DNA from: SIG603 sp963621245
GTDB lineage: Bacteria; Bacillota; Clostridia; Oscillospirales; Acutalibacteraceae
DNA length: 64,000 nt
Reading direction: 5' to 3'
Assembly (NCBI GenBank): GCA_963621245.1
Contig: CAVFCW010000008.1
Location: 1-64,000, forward strand
The notes below the pieces were generated by a model. That model searched no databases. It had not been told where the DNA came from and saw only the letters and a program-made list of their open reading frames with translations. The translations under genes were made by a program, and so were the position numbers. Every line of letters begins with the position of its first letter. The first letter of the stretch is position 1. Below are positions 42,434-50,328 of this stretch, one piece after another.

Positions 42434-43768
42434 ATGTCAGTATATAACGAGAAAGATTATAAGAAGACAAACGAAGAGCTTTTTGACTTCATAAACAGAA
42501 GTCCGAGTCCGTTCCACGCAGTCGATAACATAAAAAAGTATCTTCTTGAGAACGGCTACGAGGAATTGAGCGAGAAGGAAAGATGGGACAGAAGAATAGA
42601 AGAGGGCGGAAAGTATTTCACGGTGAGAAACTACTCCTCCGTTATCGCATTCGAGATTCCCGAAAAGGAATGTTTCCCCGGATTTAACATTGCTGCCGCA
42701 CATTCCGATTCGCCTACTTTCAAGATTAAAGAGATAGGCGAGATGAAGGTCGAGGGCAATTACACCAAGCTTAATGTCGAGAATTACGGCGGAATGATTA
42801 TGTCCACATGGTTTGACAAGCCGCTCTCGATTGCGGGCAGAGTTGTCGTTAAATCCGGTGACGGAATAAAATCCACGCTCTTAAATCTCGACAGAGATTT
42901 TTGCTGTATTCCCAATCTTGCAATTCACATGAACCGTGAGATTAACAGCGGCTACAAGTTCAACGCTCAGAAAGATATGCTTCCGCTTATCGGAAATGAG
43001 AACGCAAGCCTTTCGGAGGTAATCTCCAAGGAGCTTTCGATAGACTCGGGCGATATTCTTTCGGGAGATCTTTTCCTTTACAACAGACAGAAGGGCACCT
43101 TTGTCGGAGCGGACGAAGAATACATCATGTCACCCAAGCTTGACGATTTGCAGTGCGCTTTTGCCGCGGTCAAGGCAATAGTTGAGAGCGGAAAGAGTGA
43201 TTCCATTAAGGTTGCCGCCGTATTCGATAATGAAGAAGTGGGAAGCGGAACAAAGCAAGGCGCATGCTCGACTTTCCTTTACGATACCCTCACAAGAATC
43301 AATCTTGCGCTTAACGGTAACAGCGAGGACTTCATCCGCAGACTATCCGATTCGTTTATGGTAAGCTGTGACAACGCTCATGCGGTTCATCCGAATTACA
43401 CCGACAAGACAGATCCGACAAACAGAAATTATCTCAATCATGGACTTGTCATAAAGTTCAACGCAAACCAGAAATATACAACGGATGCAGTGAGCGCCGC
43501 TGTTTTCAAGAGAATTTGTGAGAGAGCGGACGCACCGTATCAGGTTTTCCACAACCGTTCCGATATGGCCGGCGGTTCTACCCTCGGAAACCTTTCAAAC
43601 GCACATGTATCACTTAACACGATAGATATCGGCATTCCTCAGCTTGCCATGCACTCCTCTTGCGAGACTGCGGGCGCAAAGGATACTCTCGATACCGTTA
43701 AGGCATTGAAAGAATTTTTCAGCGTTTCCGTAACGGAGACGGCAAACGGAGAATATTCCATTCTCTGA
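42434..43768 (+). CDS. M18-family aspartyl aminopeptidase
   Basis: A 444-residue cytoplasmic metallo-aminopeptidase that removes acidic N-terminal residues. Metal-site motifs seen are AAHSDSPTF, SPKLDDLQCA, FDNEEVGSGTKQGA and DNAHAVHPN. The DNEEVGS Glu pair is the catalytic centre. ATG 42434 follows AGAGGTG; the GTG at 42425 is inside that site. Confidence 0.93.
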   Translation: MSVYNEKDYKKTNEELFDFINRSPSPFHAVDNIKKYLLENGYEELSEKERWDRRIEEGGKYFTVRNYSSVIAFEIPEKECFPGFNIAAAHSDSPTFKIKEIGEMKVEGNYTKLNVENYGGMIMSTWFDKPLSIAGRVVVKSGDGIKSTLLNLDRDFCCIPNLAIHMNREINSGYKFNAQKDMLPLIGNENASLSEVISKELSIDSGDILSGDLFLYNRQKGTFVGADEEYIMSPKLDDLQCAFAAVKAIVESGKSDSIKVAAVFDNEEVGSGTKQGACSTFLYDTLTRINLALNGNSEDFIRRLSDSFMVSCDNAHAVHPNYTDKTDPTNRNYLNHGLVIKFNANQKYTTDAVSAAVFKRICERADAPYQVFHNRSDMAGGSTLGNLSNAHVSLNTIDIGIPQLAMHSSCETAGAKDTLDTVKALKEFFSVSVTETANGEYSIL

Positions 43769-43783
43769 TATATTTAAAAAATC

Positions 43784-43810
43784 AACCCATGGTTTTGCGA
43801 CCGTGGGTTT
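43784..43810 (+). terminator. Weak terminator after the M18 gene
   Basis: A 10-bp stem AACCCATGGT / ACCGTGGGTT (one G-U) with a six-base loop but only a short T-run. Confidence 0.5.
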
Positions 43811-43854
43811 ACTGCCATCAGCAGAAAGATAACCAAAGATAAGGAAAGTGGACA

Positions 43855-44406
43855 ATGAAAATTAAGACGATCAAATCTGTACTCTTGACCGTTATGATTG
43901 CGGCGATTTGCATTTCTTTTACGGGCTGTTACTCAAATACCTATGCTGTCAAGCAAGAGGGCACATATGTTGGCGATACCTTTGAGCTTAGCGTGCCGGA
44001 GGGCTGGATGCGCAACGAGAGATATGAAAATCAAGTGGTTTTTTGCACGAAAGATTATCCCGATGACTGCGCCTCTTATATTTCCGTGGGTTACAGTGAC
44101 GAAGAACAGCTCGATGTTTTGAGAAAGTACAAGGACAGCATAGAGGAGCAGATTATCGAAGGGCTTGAGGAGAAACTAGGCGAGGACTGCGATGCGACGG
44201 TTTATACCTATGAGGACGCAGAAATCAACGGTTACGACTGCGTGCATATCGTCACGTCTTATGTGAGCGAGAATTTAACTTACACTCAGGATCAGTATAC
44301 CTTTGATTCCTCCAAGGGTTCGGTTACCTTTTGTTACACGAGAGCGGGCGCAGACGACTATGCAGATGCTTTTAACGAATCCATAAATTCAATAGTGATT
44401 AAGTGA
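43855..44406 (+). CDS. Hypothetical lipoprotein
   Basis: A 183-residue secreted protein of no family I recognise. The signal peptide ends in the lipobox FTGC (Cys 24 or 25). The mature part is a single small domain with alternating strands, starting at GDTFELSVPEGWMRN, which resembles the photosystem/DUF1795-type fold seen in surface proteins, but weakly. It ends 7 bases before the M29 aminopeptidase, so the two may be cotranscribed. Confidence 0.72.
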   Translation: MKIKTIKSVLLTVMIAAICISFTGCYSNTYAVKQEGTYVGDTFELSVPEGWMRNERYENQVVFCTKDYPDDCASYISVGYSDEEQLDVLRKYKDSIEEQIIEGLEEKLGEDCDATVYTYEDAEINGYDCVHIVTSYVSENLTYTQDQYTFDSSKGSVTFCYTRAGADDYADAFNESINSIVIK

Positions 44407-44413
44407 GGCAAAT

Positions 44414-45616
44414 ATGAAATCTTTAGACGAGATGAAAAAAGAGTATGCCGAGGTACTTGTAAAAATCGGAGTTGATTTGAAAGAGGGACAGAAACTTGTT
44501 TGCGAATGTCCGACAGAGCATGCCGATTTTATGCCGATACTTGCAAATGCCGCTTACGAAAACGGTTGCGGCGGATTTACCGTTATGTGGTCAAATTCCG
44601 CACTCGACAGAATAAATGCCGAGCACCTTCTTGAGAATTACGAATGTCCCAACGCAAAAACTGCCGAGTATCTGGCTTCACAGGGAGCGGCACTCATAAG
44701 AATAGAAAGCCCCGACCTTGACGCTATGCGCGGAATGAGCGCACAGGCAACAACGGCTTACAGAAAAGCTACGGTAGCCATGCGCCGAGGATTCAGAAAA
44801 GCCGCAAAGGACGCAGGCTCCACTATTGCGTGTCTGCCGGGAAAGGCTTGGGCAAAGCTTGTTTTCCCCGATGTGAGCGATGAGGACGAGAGAATCGCAA
44901 AAATGTGGGACGCCGTTCTAACATGTTCGAGATGTAAGGAGGAGACGGACGCCGTTTCCGCTTGGAAAAAATACATATCCGACACGGCAAAGAGAAAAGC
45001 TCTGCTTGACGAAAAAGGATATGTGGAGTTTAAGTACAAGAGCGATAAGAGCGATTTCACAGTTGCTCCCGCAGAGGGAAGTTTCTGGATGGGCGGCTGT
45101 ATGGAGACGGAGGATAAAGTTTTTGTCCCCAACATTCCCACCGAGGAAGTCTTCCAAACGCCTCACAAGCACAAAGTTAACGGCACAATCGGTGCGGTTC
45201 TTCCGCTTGTCTTTGGCGGTCAGATAATAAACGGAATCAAGCTTGAGCTTAAAGACGGCAAAATTATCGATTATTCCGCAGATGAGGGCTACGAACTTCT
45301 CAAGGAGATTATAGAGACGGACGAGGGTTCTCACTACTTAGGTGAGATGGCGTTCATCGATGCCGGTTCTCCGATTGCAAGTCAGGGCAAAGTCTTCTAT
45401 ACCACGCTTTATGACGAGAATGCTTCATGTCACATTGCCATAGGCAATTCTTACGGCCCCGACGGACTGAGCGACGAGGAGGCCGACAAACTCGGTTACA
45501 ATCACTCCGCCGTTCACGTTGATTTTATGATAGGCGACGAGAGCATGAACATCGACGGCAAAACAAAGGACGGAGACTGGGAGCCTATATTCAGAAACGG
45601 TCACTGGGTGTTTTAA
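44414..45616 (+). CDS. M29-family aminopeptidase (AmpS/PepS type)
   Basis: A 400-residue metallo-aminopeptidase. Family segments are KEGQKLVCECPTEHADF near the start, VAPAEGSFWMGG and NIPTEEVFQTPHK with metal-ligand Glu and His, the acidic DEGSHYLGEMAF stretch and the C-terminal NHSAVHVDFMIG motif. Together with the M18 and M3 enzymes it indicates strong peptide use. Confidence 0.92.
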   Translation: MKSLDEMKKEYAEVLVKIGVDLKEGQKLVCECPTEHADFMPILANAAYENGCGGFTVMWSNSALDRINAEHLLENYECPNAKTAEYLASQGAALIRIESPDLDAMRGMSAQATTAYRKATVAMRRGFRKAAKDAGSTIACLPGKAWAKLVFPDVSDEDERIAKMWDAVLTCSRCKEETDAVSAWKKYISDTAKRKALLDEKGYVEFKYKSDKSDFTVAPAEGSFWMGGCMETEDKVFVPNIPTEEVFQTPHKHKVNGTIGAVLPLVFGGQIINGIKLELKDGKIIDYSADEGYELLKEIIETDEGSHYLGEMAFIDAGSPIASQGKVFYTTLYDENASCHIAIGNSYGPDGLSDEEADKLGYNHSAVHVDFMIGDESMNIDGKTKDGDWEPIFRNGHWVF

Positions 45617-45618
45617 TT

Positions 45619-46050
45619 ATGACATACGAATACGAAAGACAAACTTATTATTACGAAACCGATAAAATGGGAATTATTCATCACTCAAACTACATTCGTT
45701 GGTTTGAGGAAGCGAGAATTGACTTGATGTCAAAAATCGGTTATCCCTACAAGCGTCTTGAGGACGAGGGAATAATCATTCCCGTTGTTTCCGTCAGCTC
45801 AGAATATAAATCCATGGTAAGATTTGGCGATACCGTTGTGATTAAAACAAAAATCACACGATATGACGGGGTTCGTCTTTGCTGTGCCTATGAGGTTTAC
45901 GATAAGCAGACGGGAGAGCTTAGAAACATCGGTAAAAGCGAACATTGCTTTTTGAACGAGGACGGCACAAAGCCGATTATTCTTCGCAGAAAAAACAAGG
46001 CGGCTCACGAGGCATTTTTGAAGTGCGTCGATGACGGCTCGAATGAATAA
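45619..46050 (+). CDS. Acyl-CoA thioesterase of the 4HBT/YbgC hot-dog family
   Basis: A 143-residue hot-dog-fold protein with the active-site stretch ETDKMGIIHHSNYIRWFEEAR, where Asp (in TD) and the helix after HH are typical of the 4-hydroxybenzoyl-CoA thioesterase-like group. It begins 2 bases after the M29 gene, so it is cotranscribed. The acyl-CoA substrate is unknown. Confidence 0.88.
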   Translation: MTYEYERQTYYYETDKMGIIHHSNYIRWFEEARIDLMSKIGYPYKRLEDEGIIIPVVSVSSEYKSMVRFGDTVVIKTKITRYDGVRLCCAYEVYDKQTGELRNIGKSEHCFLNEDGTKPIILRRKNKAAHEAFLKCVDDGSNE

Positions 46051-46060
46051 ACGCGATTGT

Positions 46061-46124
46061 TTTCAACATGTTTTCGAAAAATGTTGAAAGATTGGGGAGC
46101 GACCGAAAGGCCGCTCCTTTTTTT
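46061..46124 (+). terminator. Double hairpin terminator after the thioesterase gene
   Basis: First a 9-bp perfect inverted repeat TTTCAACAT / ATGTTGAAA (46061-46089). Then GGAGCG...CGCTCC (46096-46117, one mismatch inside, GAAA loop) is followed by seven T. The second is the true terminator. Confidence 0.75.
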
Positions 46125-46234
46125 CGCAAAATTTAAATTTTCTTTCCGTTTTGAAGGAAATTAACGGGGAAAATGGGGTAGAGGTGAAAAGTAATTCTAA
46201 AACAAAGTTTAGAACAGAATTAATCGGAGGTTTT

Positions 46235-46666
46235 ATGGAGAGAAATTTAAACACGGTGAAGCTTGTTTTTTCGGCGGCAGCGGCTTCACTTGTCACGTAT
46301 TGCGGAAAGCTTGCCGTGCCCGTTGCCGTTTTGATTTTCACAATGGCAATCGATTATGCGAGCGGAGTTGCAAAAGCTTACTGCAAGCATGAATTAAGCT
46401 CAAAAACGGGACTTAGAGGCATAGTGAAAAAGCTTTGCTGTCTTATGTCGGTGGCTGTCGGAATGTGTGCCGATTATCTCATATCACTCGGGCTTTCTGG
46501 TGCGGGCGATGCATCGGGAATGTCGGTGGGACTTATGATTTGCATTTGGCTTATTATAAACGAGCTTATCAGCATACTCGAGAATATCTCGGCGGTAGGT
46601 GTTGCCGTGCCGGATTTTCTCAAAAAAATAACGCAAAGACTAAAGCAGTCATGCGAAAAGCAATGA
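46235..46666 (+). CDS. Phage holin-family small membrane protein
   Basis: A 143-residue protein with three to four hydrophobic helices and the motif DYASGVAKAYCKHELSSKTGLRGIVKK typical of the class IV holin (toxin secretion/phage lysis) family. ATG 46235 follows CGGAGG; the upstream extension has no such site. No endolysin, phage structural or integrase gene is near, so it is a solitary copy, possibly domesticated. Clostridial relatives assist toxin or spore-protein release. Confidence 0.82.
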   Translation: MERNLNTVKLVFSAAAASLVTYCGKLAVPVAVLIFTMAIDYASGVAKAYCKHELSSKTGLRGIVKKLCCLMSVAVGMCADYLISLGLSGAGDASGMSVGLMICIWLIINELISILENISAVGVAVPDFLKKITQRLKQSCEKQ

Positions 46667-46667
46667 A

Positions 46668-46696
46668 AAAATCCCGGCCGTGCGGTCGGGATTTTT
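46668..46696. terminator. Bidirectional terminator between the holin-like gene and khpA
   Basis: A 12-bp stem with one G-U pair and GTGC loop; A-run to the left and T-run to the right. It serves the convergent genes. Confidence 0.88.
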
Positions 46697-46698
46697 GT

Positions 46699-46929
46699 TT
46701 AGTCGATTTCAACCGAAACCTTTTTGTTTGTTCTGGTAGCTGCAGATCTCATAACAACTCTGATAGCTTTTGCGATTCTGCCCTGCTTGCCGATTACACG
46801 GCCCATGTCGCTCTCAGCAACATGAAGGTGGAATACAAGAGATCCGTTGGGGTTTTCGTCGCAGCTTACCACTACTTCCTCGGGGTGCTCTACGAGACCC
46901 TGAGCAATAGTTTTAAGAAGTTCCTGCAT
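46699..46929 (-). CDS. khpA: KH-domain RNA-binding protein KhpA (YlqC)
   Basis: A 76-residue single KH domain with the GxxG loop in VIGKQGRIAKAI. It forms a complex with KhpB/EloR and affects RNA turnover and cell elongation. Last gene of the ylxM-ffh-rpsP-khpA transcript. Confidence 0.94.
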   Translation of the reverse strand: MQELLKTIAQGLVEHPEEVVVSCDENPNGSLVFHLHVAESDMGRVIGKQGRIAKAIRVVMRSAATRTNKKVSVEID

Positions 46930-46955
46930 ATTAGTGTCCTTTCACTAAAAAGTGA

Positions 46956-47198
46956 TTAGTCGATAACACCGTGCTTCTTGAAGAGAGCCTTAACAGTATC
47001 TGTCGGCTGTGCTCCCTTTGCGATCCAATCCTTAGCCTTCTCGGGGTCAACCTTAACTACGCTGGGCTCCTGCATAGGATCATAGTAGCCGATCTCCTCG
47101 ATGAAACGGCCGTCTCTGGGATAACGTGAATCTGCAACAACGATTCTGTAGAAAGGATTCTTCTTAGCACCCATTCTTCTGAGTCTGATTTTAACCAT
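46956..47198 (-). CDS. rpsP: 30S ribosomal protein S16
   Basis: An 80-residue S16 with the typical start MVKIRLRRMGAKKNPFYRIVVAD. It lies between ffh and khpA as in most Firmicutes. Confidence 0.97.
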   Translation of the reverse strand: MVKIRLRRMGAKKNPFYRIVVADSRYPRDGRFIEEIGYYDPMQEPSVVKVDPEKAKDWIAKGAQPTDTVKALFKKHGVID

Positions 47199-47292
47199 GG
47201 TAATTTTCCTCCAAAAATATAATGAAAAAATTTATTTCAATATCAACCCGTTTACAGGCGAATATTTTTTACTTTGAATGTTTTGTTTGTTA

Positions 47293-48666
47293 TCAGAACG
47301 GAGGCATTGAACCGCCGCCCATTCCGTCCATACCGTTCATGCCGCCCATTGCCTGAAGCTGGCGCATTTTTCTCTTGCCTTTTTTTCCTGAGAAGGATTT
47401 GAGCATTTTCTGCATCTGACGGAACTGATTTAAAAGTCTGTTTACGTCCTCAACCTTCTGACCGCAACCGGCTGCAATTCTCTTGCGGCGCTTTGCGTCG
47501 ATAATCTCGGGGTGAGATCTCTCCTCGGGGGTCATTGAAAGTATGATTGCTGCCGTTCTGTCCATAATTCTCTCATCGATATCGAGGTCGTCAACATTTC
47601 TGACGCCCGGCATCTTGGAAAGAATACCTTTGATTGGGCCCATTTTCTGAACCTGACGGAACTGATCGAGCATATCGTTCAGATCCATCTTGTTATTCAT
47701 GATTTTCTCGGCTGTCTTGGCGGCTGCTTCTTCGTCAAGCTTGTTCTGAGCGTCCTCGATAAGTGAGAGGACATCGCCCATACCGAGAATTCTCGATGCC
47801 ATTCTGTCGGGGTGGAAAACCTCGAGATCGTCAAGCTTTTCGCCAGTACCGGCATATTTAATCGGCTTGCCCGTGACGGCTTTGATTGAGAGTGCCGCAC
47901 CGCCTCTGGTGTCACCGTCGAGCTTGGTGAGGATTACTCCCGTGATGTCGAGAAGATCGTCAAAGCTCTTTGCTACGTTGACTGCCTCCTGACCTGTCAT
48001 GGAGTCTACAACGAGAAGAATGTCGGTCGGCTCGACAGCCTCTTTTATTCTTCTTAGCTCATCCATGAGGGCTTCATCGATTTGAAGTCGACCGGCTGTA
48101 TCTATGATGACGAAATCGTTGCCGTAGTCTCTTGCGTGGCGAATGGCTTCTTTAGCCGTGATAACGGGGTCCTGAGTTCCACGCTCGAAAACCTCGGTTT
48201 CTGCCTGAGCGCCGACAACCTGTAACTGCTTAATTGCGGCGGGACGGTAAATATCGCCTGCGACAAGAAGCGGTCTGTGGCCCTGCTTTTTGAGCATTTT
48301 CGAGAGTTTGGCCGCGTGGGTTGTTTTACCTGCACCCTGAAGACCGCACATCATAACGACTGCGGGCGGTTTTGACGGCTGATTGAGTCTCTCGGTTGCG
48401 CCGCCCATCAAAGCGGTCAATTCCTCGTTGACTATCTTGATGACCATCTGAGCCGGGGTAAGACTTTTCATAACCTCTTCACCGATTGCCCTCTCGGAAA
48501 CCTTGGCTGTGAAATCCTTGGCTACCTTGTAGTTAACGTCGGCTTCGAGAAGAGCGAGTCTTACTTCTCTCATTGCGTCCTTAACGTCCTGCTCCGAAAG
48601 CTTGCCCTTGCCTCTTAATTTTTTAAAGGAATTCGCAAGCTTGTCTGCGAGACCTTCAAATGCCAT
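47293..48666 (-). CDS. ffh: Signal recognition particle GTPase Ffh
   Basis: A 457-residue SRP54. NG-domain motifs are GLQGAGKTTHAAKL, DTAGRL and TKLDGDTRGGAALS; the M domain ends with a Met/Gly-rich tail. It binds signal peptides and 4.5S RNA at the ribosome. It is 12 bases downstream of ylxM. Confidence 0.97.
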   Translation of the reverse strand: MAFEGLADKLANSFKKLRGKGKLSEQDVKDAMREVRLALLEADVNYKVAKDFTAKVSERAIGEEVMKSLTPAQMVIKIVNEELTALMGGATERLNQPSKPPAVVMMCGLQGAGKTTHAAKLSKMLKKQGHRPLLVAGDIYRPAAIKQLQVVGAQAETEVFERGTQDPVITAKEAIRHARDYGNDFVIIDTAGRLQIDEALMDELRRIKEAVEPTDILLVVDSMTGQEAVNVAKSFDDLLDITGVILTKLDGDTRGGAALSIKAVTGKPIKYAGTGEKLDDLEVFHPDRMASRILGMGDVLSLIEDAQNKLDEEAAAKTAEKIMNNKMDLNDMLDQFRQVQKMGPIKGILSKMPGVRNVDDLDIDERIMDRTAAIILSMTPEERSHPEIIDAKRRKRIAAGCGQKVEDVNRLLNQFRQMQKMLKSFSGKKGKRKMRQLQAMGGMNGMDGMGGGSMPPF

Positions 48667-48678
48667 AATGTTTCTCCT

Positions 48679-49041
48679 TTACTTGTTGTCAGAAAGAGCC
48701 GCCGCCGTGCCTATTATCTCGGCAACGAGCCCGTCTATCTCGGTGTTTTTTCCTTCGTTTTTGTCCTTGATGAGAAGTGCGCAGTCGCAAATTTTTGCGA
48801 GAGCCTCTTCCGTTTTGCGAAAACGCTTTACAAGTCCCAGTTTATCTTCCATCTCCTGAAGTTCTTTTTCGCTTCGCTTGATGGCGTCTCTTACGCCCTG
48901 ACGGGTGATTCCTCTAACCTCGCTTATTTCCGCAAGGGAGAGATCGTCGTAATAATAGCTCTCTGTGACTTCACGCTGAGTTTGAGTCAGCATCTCGCCG
49001 TAGAAATCAAGAAGATATGAAATTCTTAAATCCTTAGCCAT
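48679..49041 (-). CDS. ylxM: SRP-associated HTH protein YlxM
   Basis: A 120-residue protein with a sigma-region-4-like HTH (SLAEISEVRGITRQGVRDAIKRSE). It modulates the SRP cycle in Firmicutes and precedes ffh. GAGGAGG lies before the ATG. Confidence 0.93.
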   Translation of the reverse strand: MAKDLRISYLLDFYGEMLTQTQREVTESYYYDDLSLAEISEVRGITRQGVRDAIKRSEKELQEMEDKLGLVKRFRKTEEALAKICDCALLIKDKNEGKNTEIDGLVAEIIGTAAALSDNK

Positions 49042-49059
49042 ACTCTGCCTCCTCTGAAG

Positions 49060-49144
49060 TGTAAAGGATTTTTCTTTACAGCCTTTGAATTATACTATAA
49101 AACGCCGTATGTGTCAAGGGGTGTGAAGCTTTTTTCTTTACAGC
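49060..49144 (-). promoter_or_regulatory. ylxM-ffh operon promoter with 5' leader hairpin and direct repeats
   Basis: On the minus strand TTGACA (49117-49112), 17 bases, TATAAT (49094-49089), a near-perfect sigma-A promoter. The transcript would begin with TGTAAAG-N7-CTTTACA (49080-49060), a 7-bp hairpin at its 5' end. The 14-base sequence TTTTTCTTTACAGC occurs on the plus strand at 49069-49082 and again at 49131-49144, flanking the promoter. Confidence 0.65.
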
Positions 49145-49248
49145 AAAGAGGGCAATTTTGGGGCGATTTTTGTTGACTTTGACTTGGCAAAATCATAAAA
49201 TTAACTTAGTTTACTTTTATGGGAAAAGAAGAAAGAAAGGAATTTATT

Positions 49249-50295
49249 ATGATTTGTTTTAACTGCGATTACACCGAGGGTGCACATCCGAAAATAATCG
49301 ATATGCTCCAGAAAACCAACTTGGAGCAGACTGTCGGTTACGGTGAGGATCAGTACTGCGAGGAGGCAAGAGGGTTCATCAAAAAGGCTTGCGGCAGAGA
49401 AGATGTTTACGTTCAGTTTTTGGTCGGCGGAACTCAGGCAAATTTAACCGTTATCTCGGCGGCTTTAAGACCGCATCAGGGTGCGATTTGTGCAAAGACG
49501 GGCCACATTAACGTTCACGAGTCCGGTGCGATTGAGGCAACGGGACACAAGTGCATTGCGCTTGAGAGCGACGCTTCGGGAAAGCTCACAGCCGAGGCGA
49601 TTGACGACTGCGTAACATCCCATTGGAACGACGAAACTCACGAGCATATGGTTCAGCCTAAGCTTGTTTATATCTCCGATTCAACTGAAAACGGAGCCGT
49701 CTATACAAAGGCGGAGCTTAAAGCAATACGCGATGTTTGCAAAAAGCATAATTTGATTTTATATATCGACGGTGCAAGACTCGGCTATGCGCTCATGTCG
49801 CCGAAAAACGATGTCACGCTTCACGATCTTTGCGAGCTTGCAGACGTATTTTATATCGGCGGAACAAAAGTCGGCGCAATGATGGGCGAGGCTGTTGTCA
49901 TTATGAACGATAACATCAAGGAAGATTTCCGCTACCTCATCAAGCAAAAGGGCGGAATGTTCGCAAAGGGCAGACTTTTGGGAATACAGTTTCATGCTCT
50001 TTTTGAGGACGGACTTTATTTTGATATTTCAAAGCATGCGATTGACGAGGCATTTAAGATTGCAAACGCACTCAAGGTGATCGGCGTGGAATTTTTGACA
50101 GAACCTGAGAGCAATCAGATTTTCCCGATTTTGCCGAACGATGTTTTGAAGAAACTTGGCGAGAAGTATCTGACGGCATTCTGGTGTGCTGTCGACGAGA
50201 ACAGATCGGCTGTGAGAATTGCCACAAGCTGGGCGACAAAATCGGAAAACTCCGATGCGCTTATTGCCGATATCAAAGAGCTTTTGAAGACATAA
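49249..50295 (+). CDS. PLP-dependent threonine aldolase-like beta-eliminating lyase
   Basis: A 348-residue aspartate aminotransferase-fold enzyme of the low-specificity threonine aldolase group, which splits threonine or allo-threonine to glycine and acetaldehyde. The substrate-loop start is FNCDYTEGAHPKI, the PLP-stacking region is GGTQANL, Asp/Arg of the cofactor site are in YIDGARLGYAL, and the Schiff-base lysine is in GGTKVG. ATG 49249 follows AAAGGAA; an in-frame start 10 codons earlier is not supported. Confidence 0.9.
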   Translation: MICFNCDYTEGAHPKIIDMLQKTNLEQTVGYGEDQYCEEARGFIKKACGREDVYVQFLVGGTQANLTVISAALRPHQGAICAKTGHINVHESGAIEATGHKCIALESDASGKLTAEAIDDCVTSHWNDETHEHMVQPKLVYISDSTENGAVYTKAELKAIRDVCKKHNLILYIDGARLGYALMSPKNDVTLHDLCELADVFYIGGTKVGAMMGEAVVIMNDNIKEDFRYLIKQKGGMFAKGRLLGIQFHALFEDGLYFDISKHAIDEAFKIANALKVIGVEFLTEPESNQIFPILPNDVLKKLGEKYLTAFWCAVDENRSAVRIATSWATKSENSDALIADIKELLKT

Positions 50296-50328
50296 AAGTC
50301 TTAGTTACAAATGGGTGAGGTGATAAAC

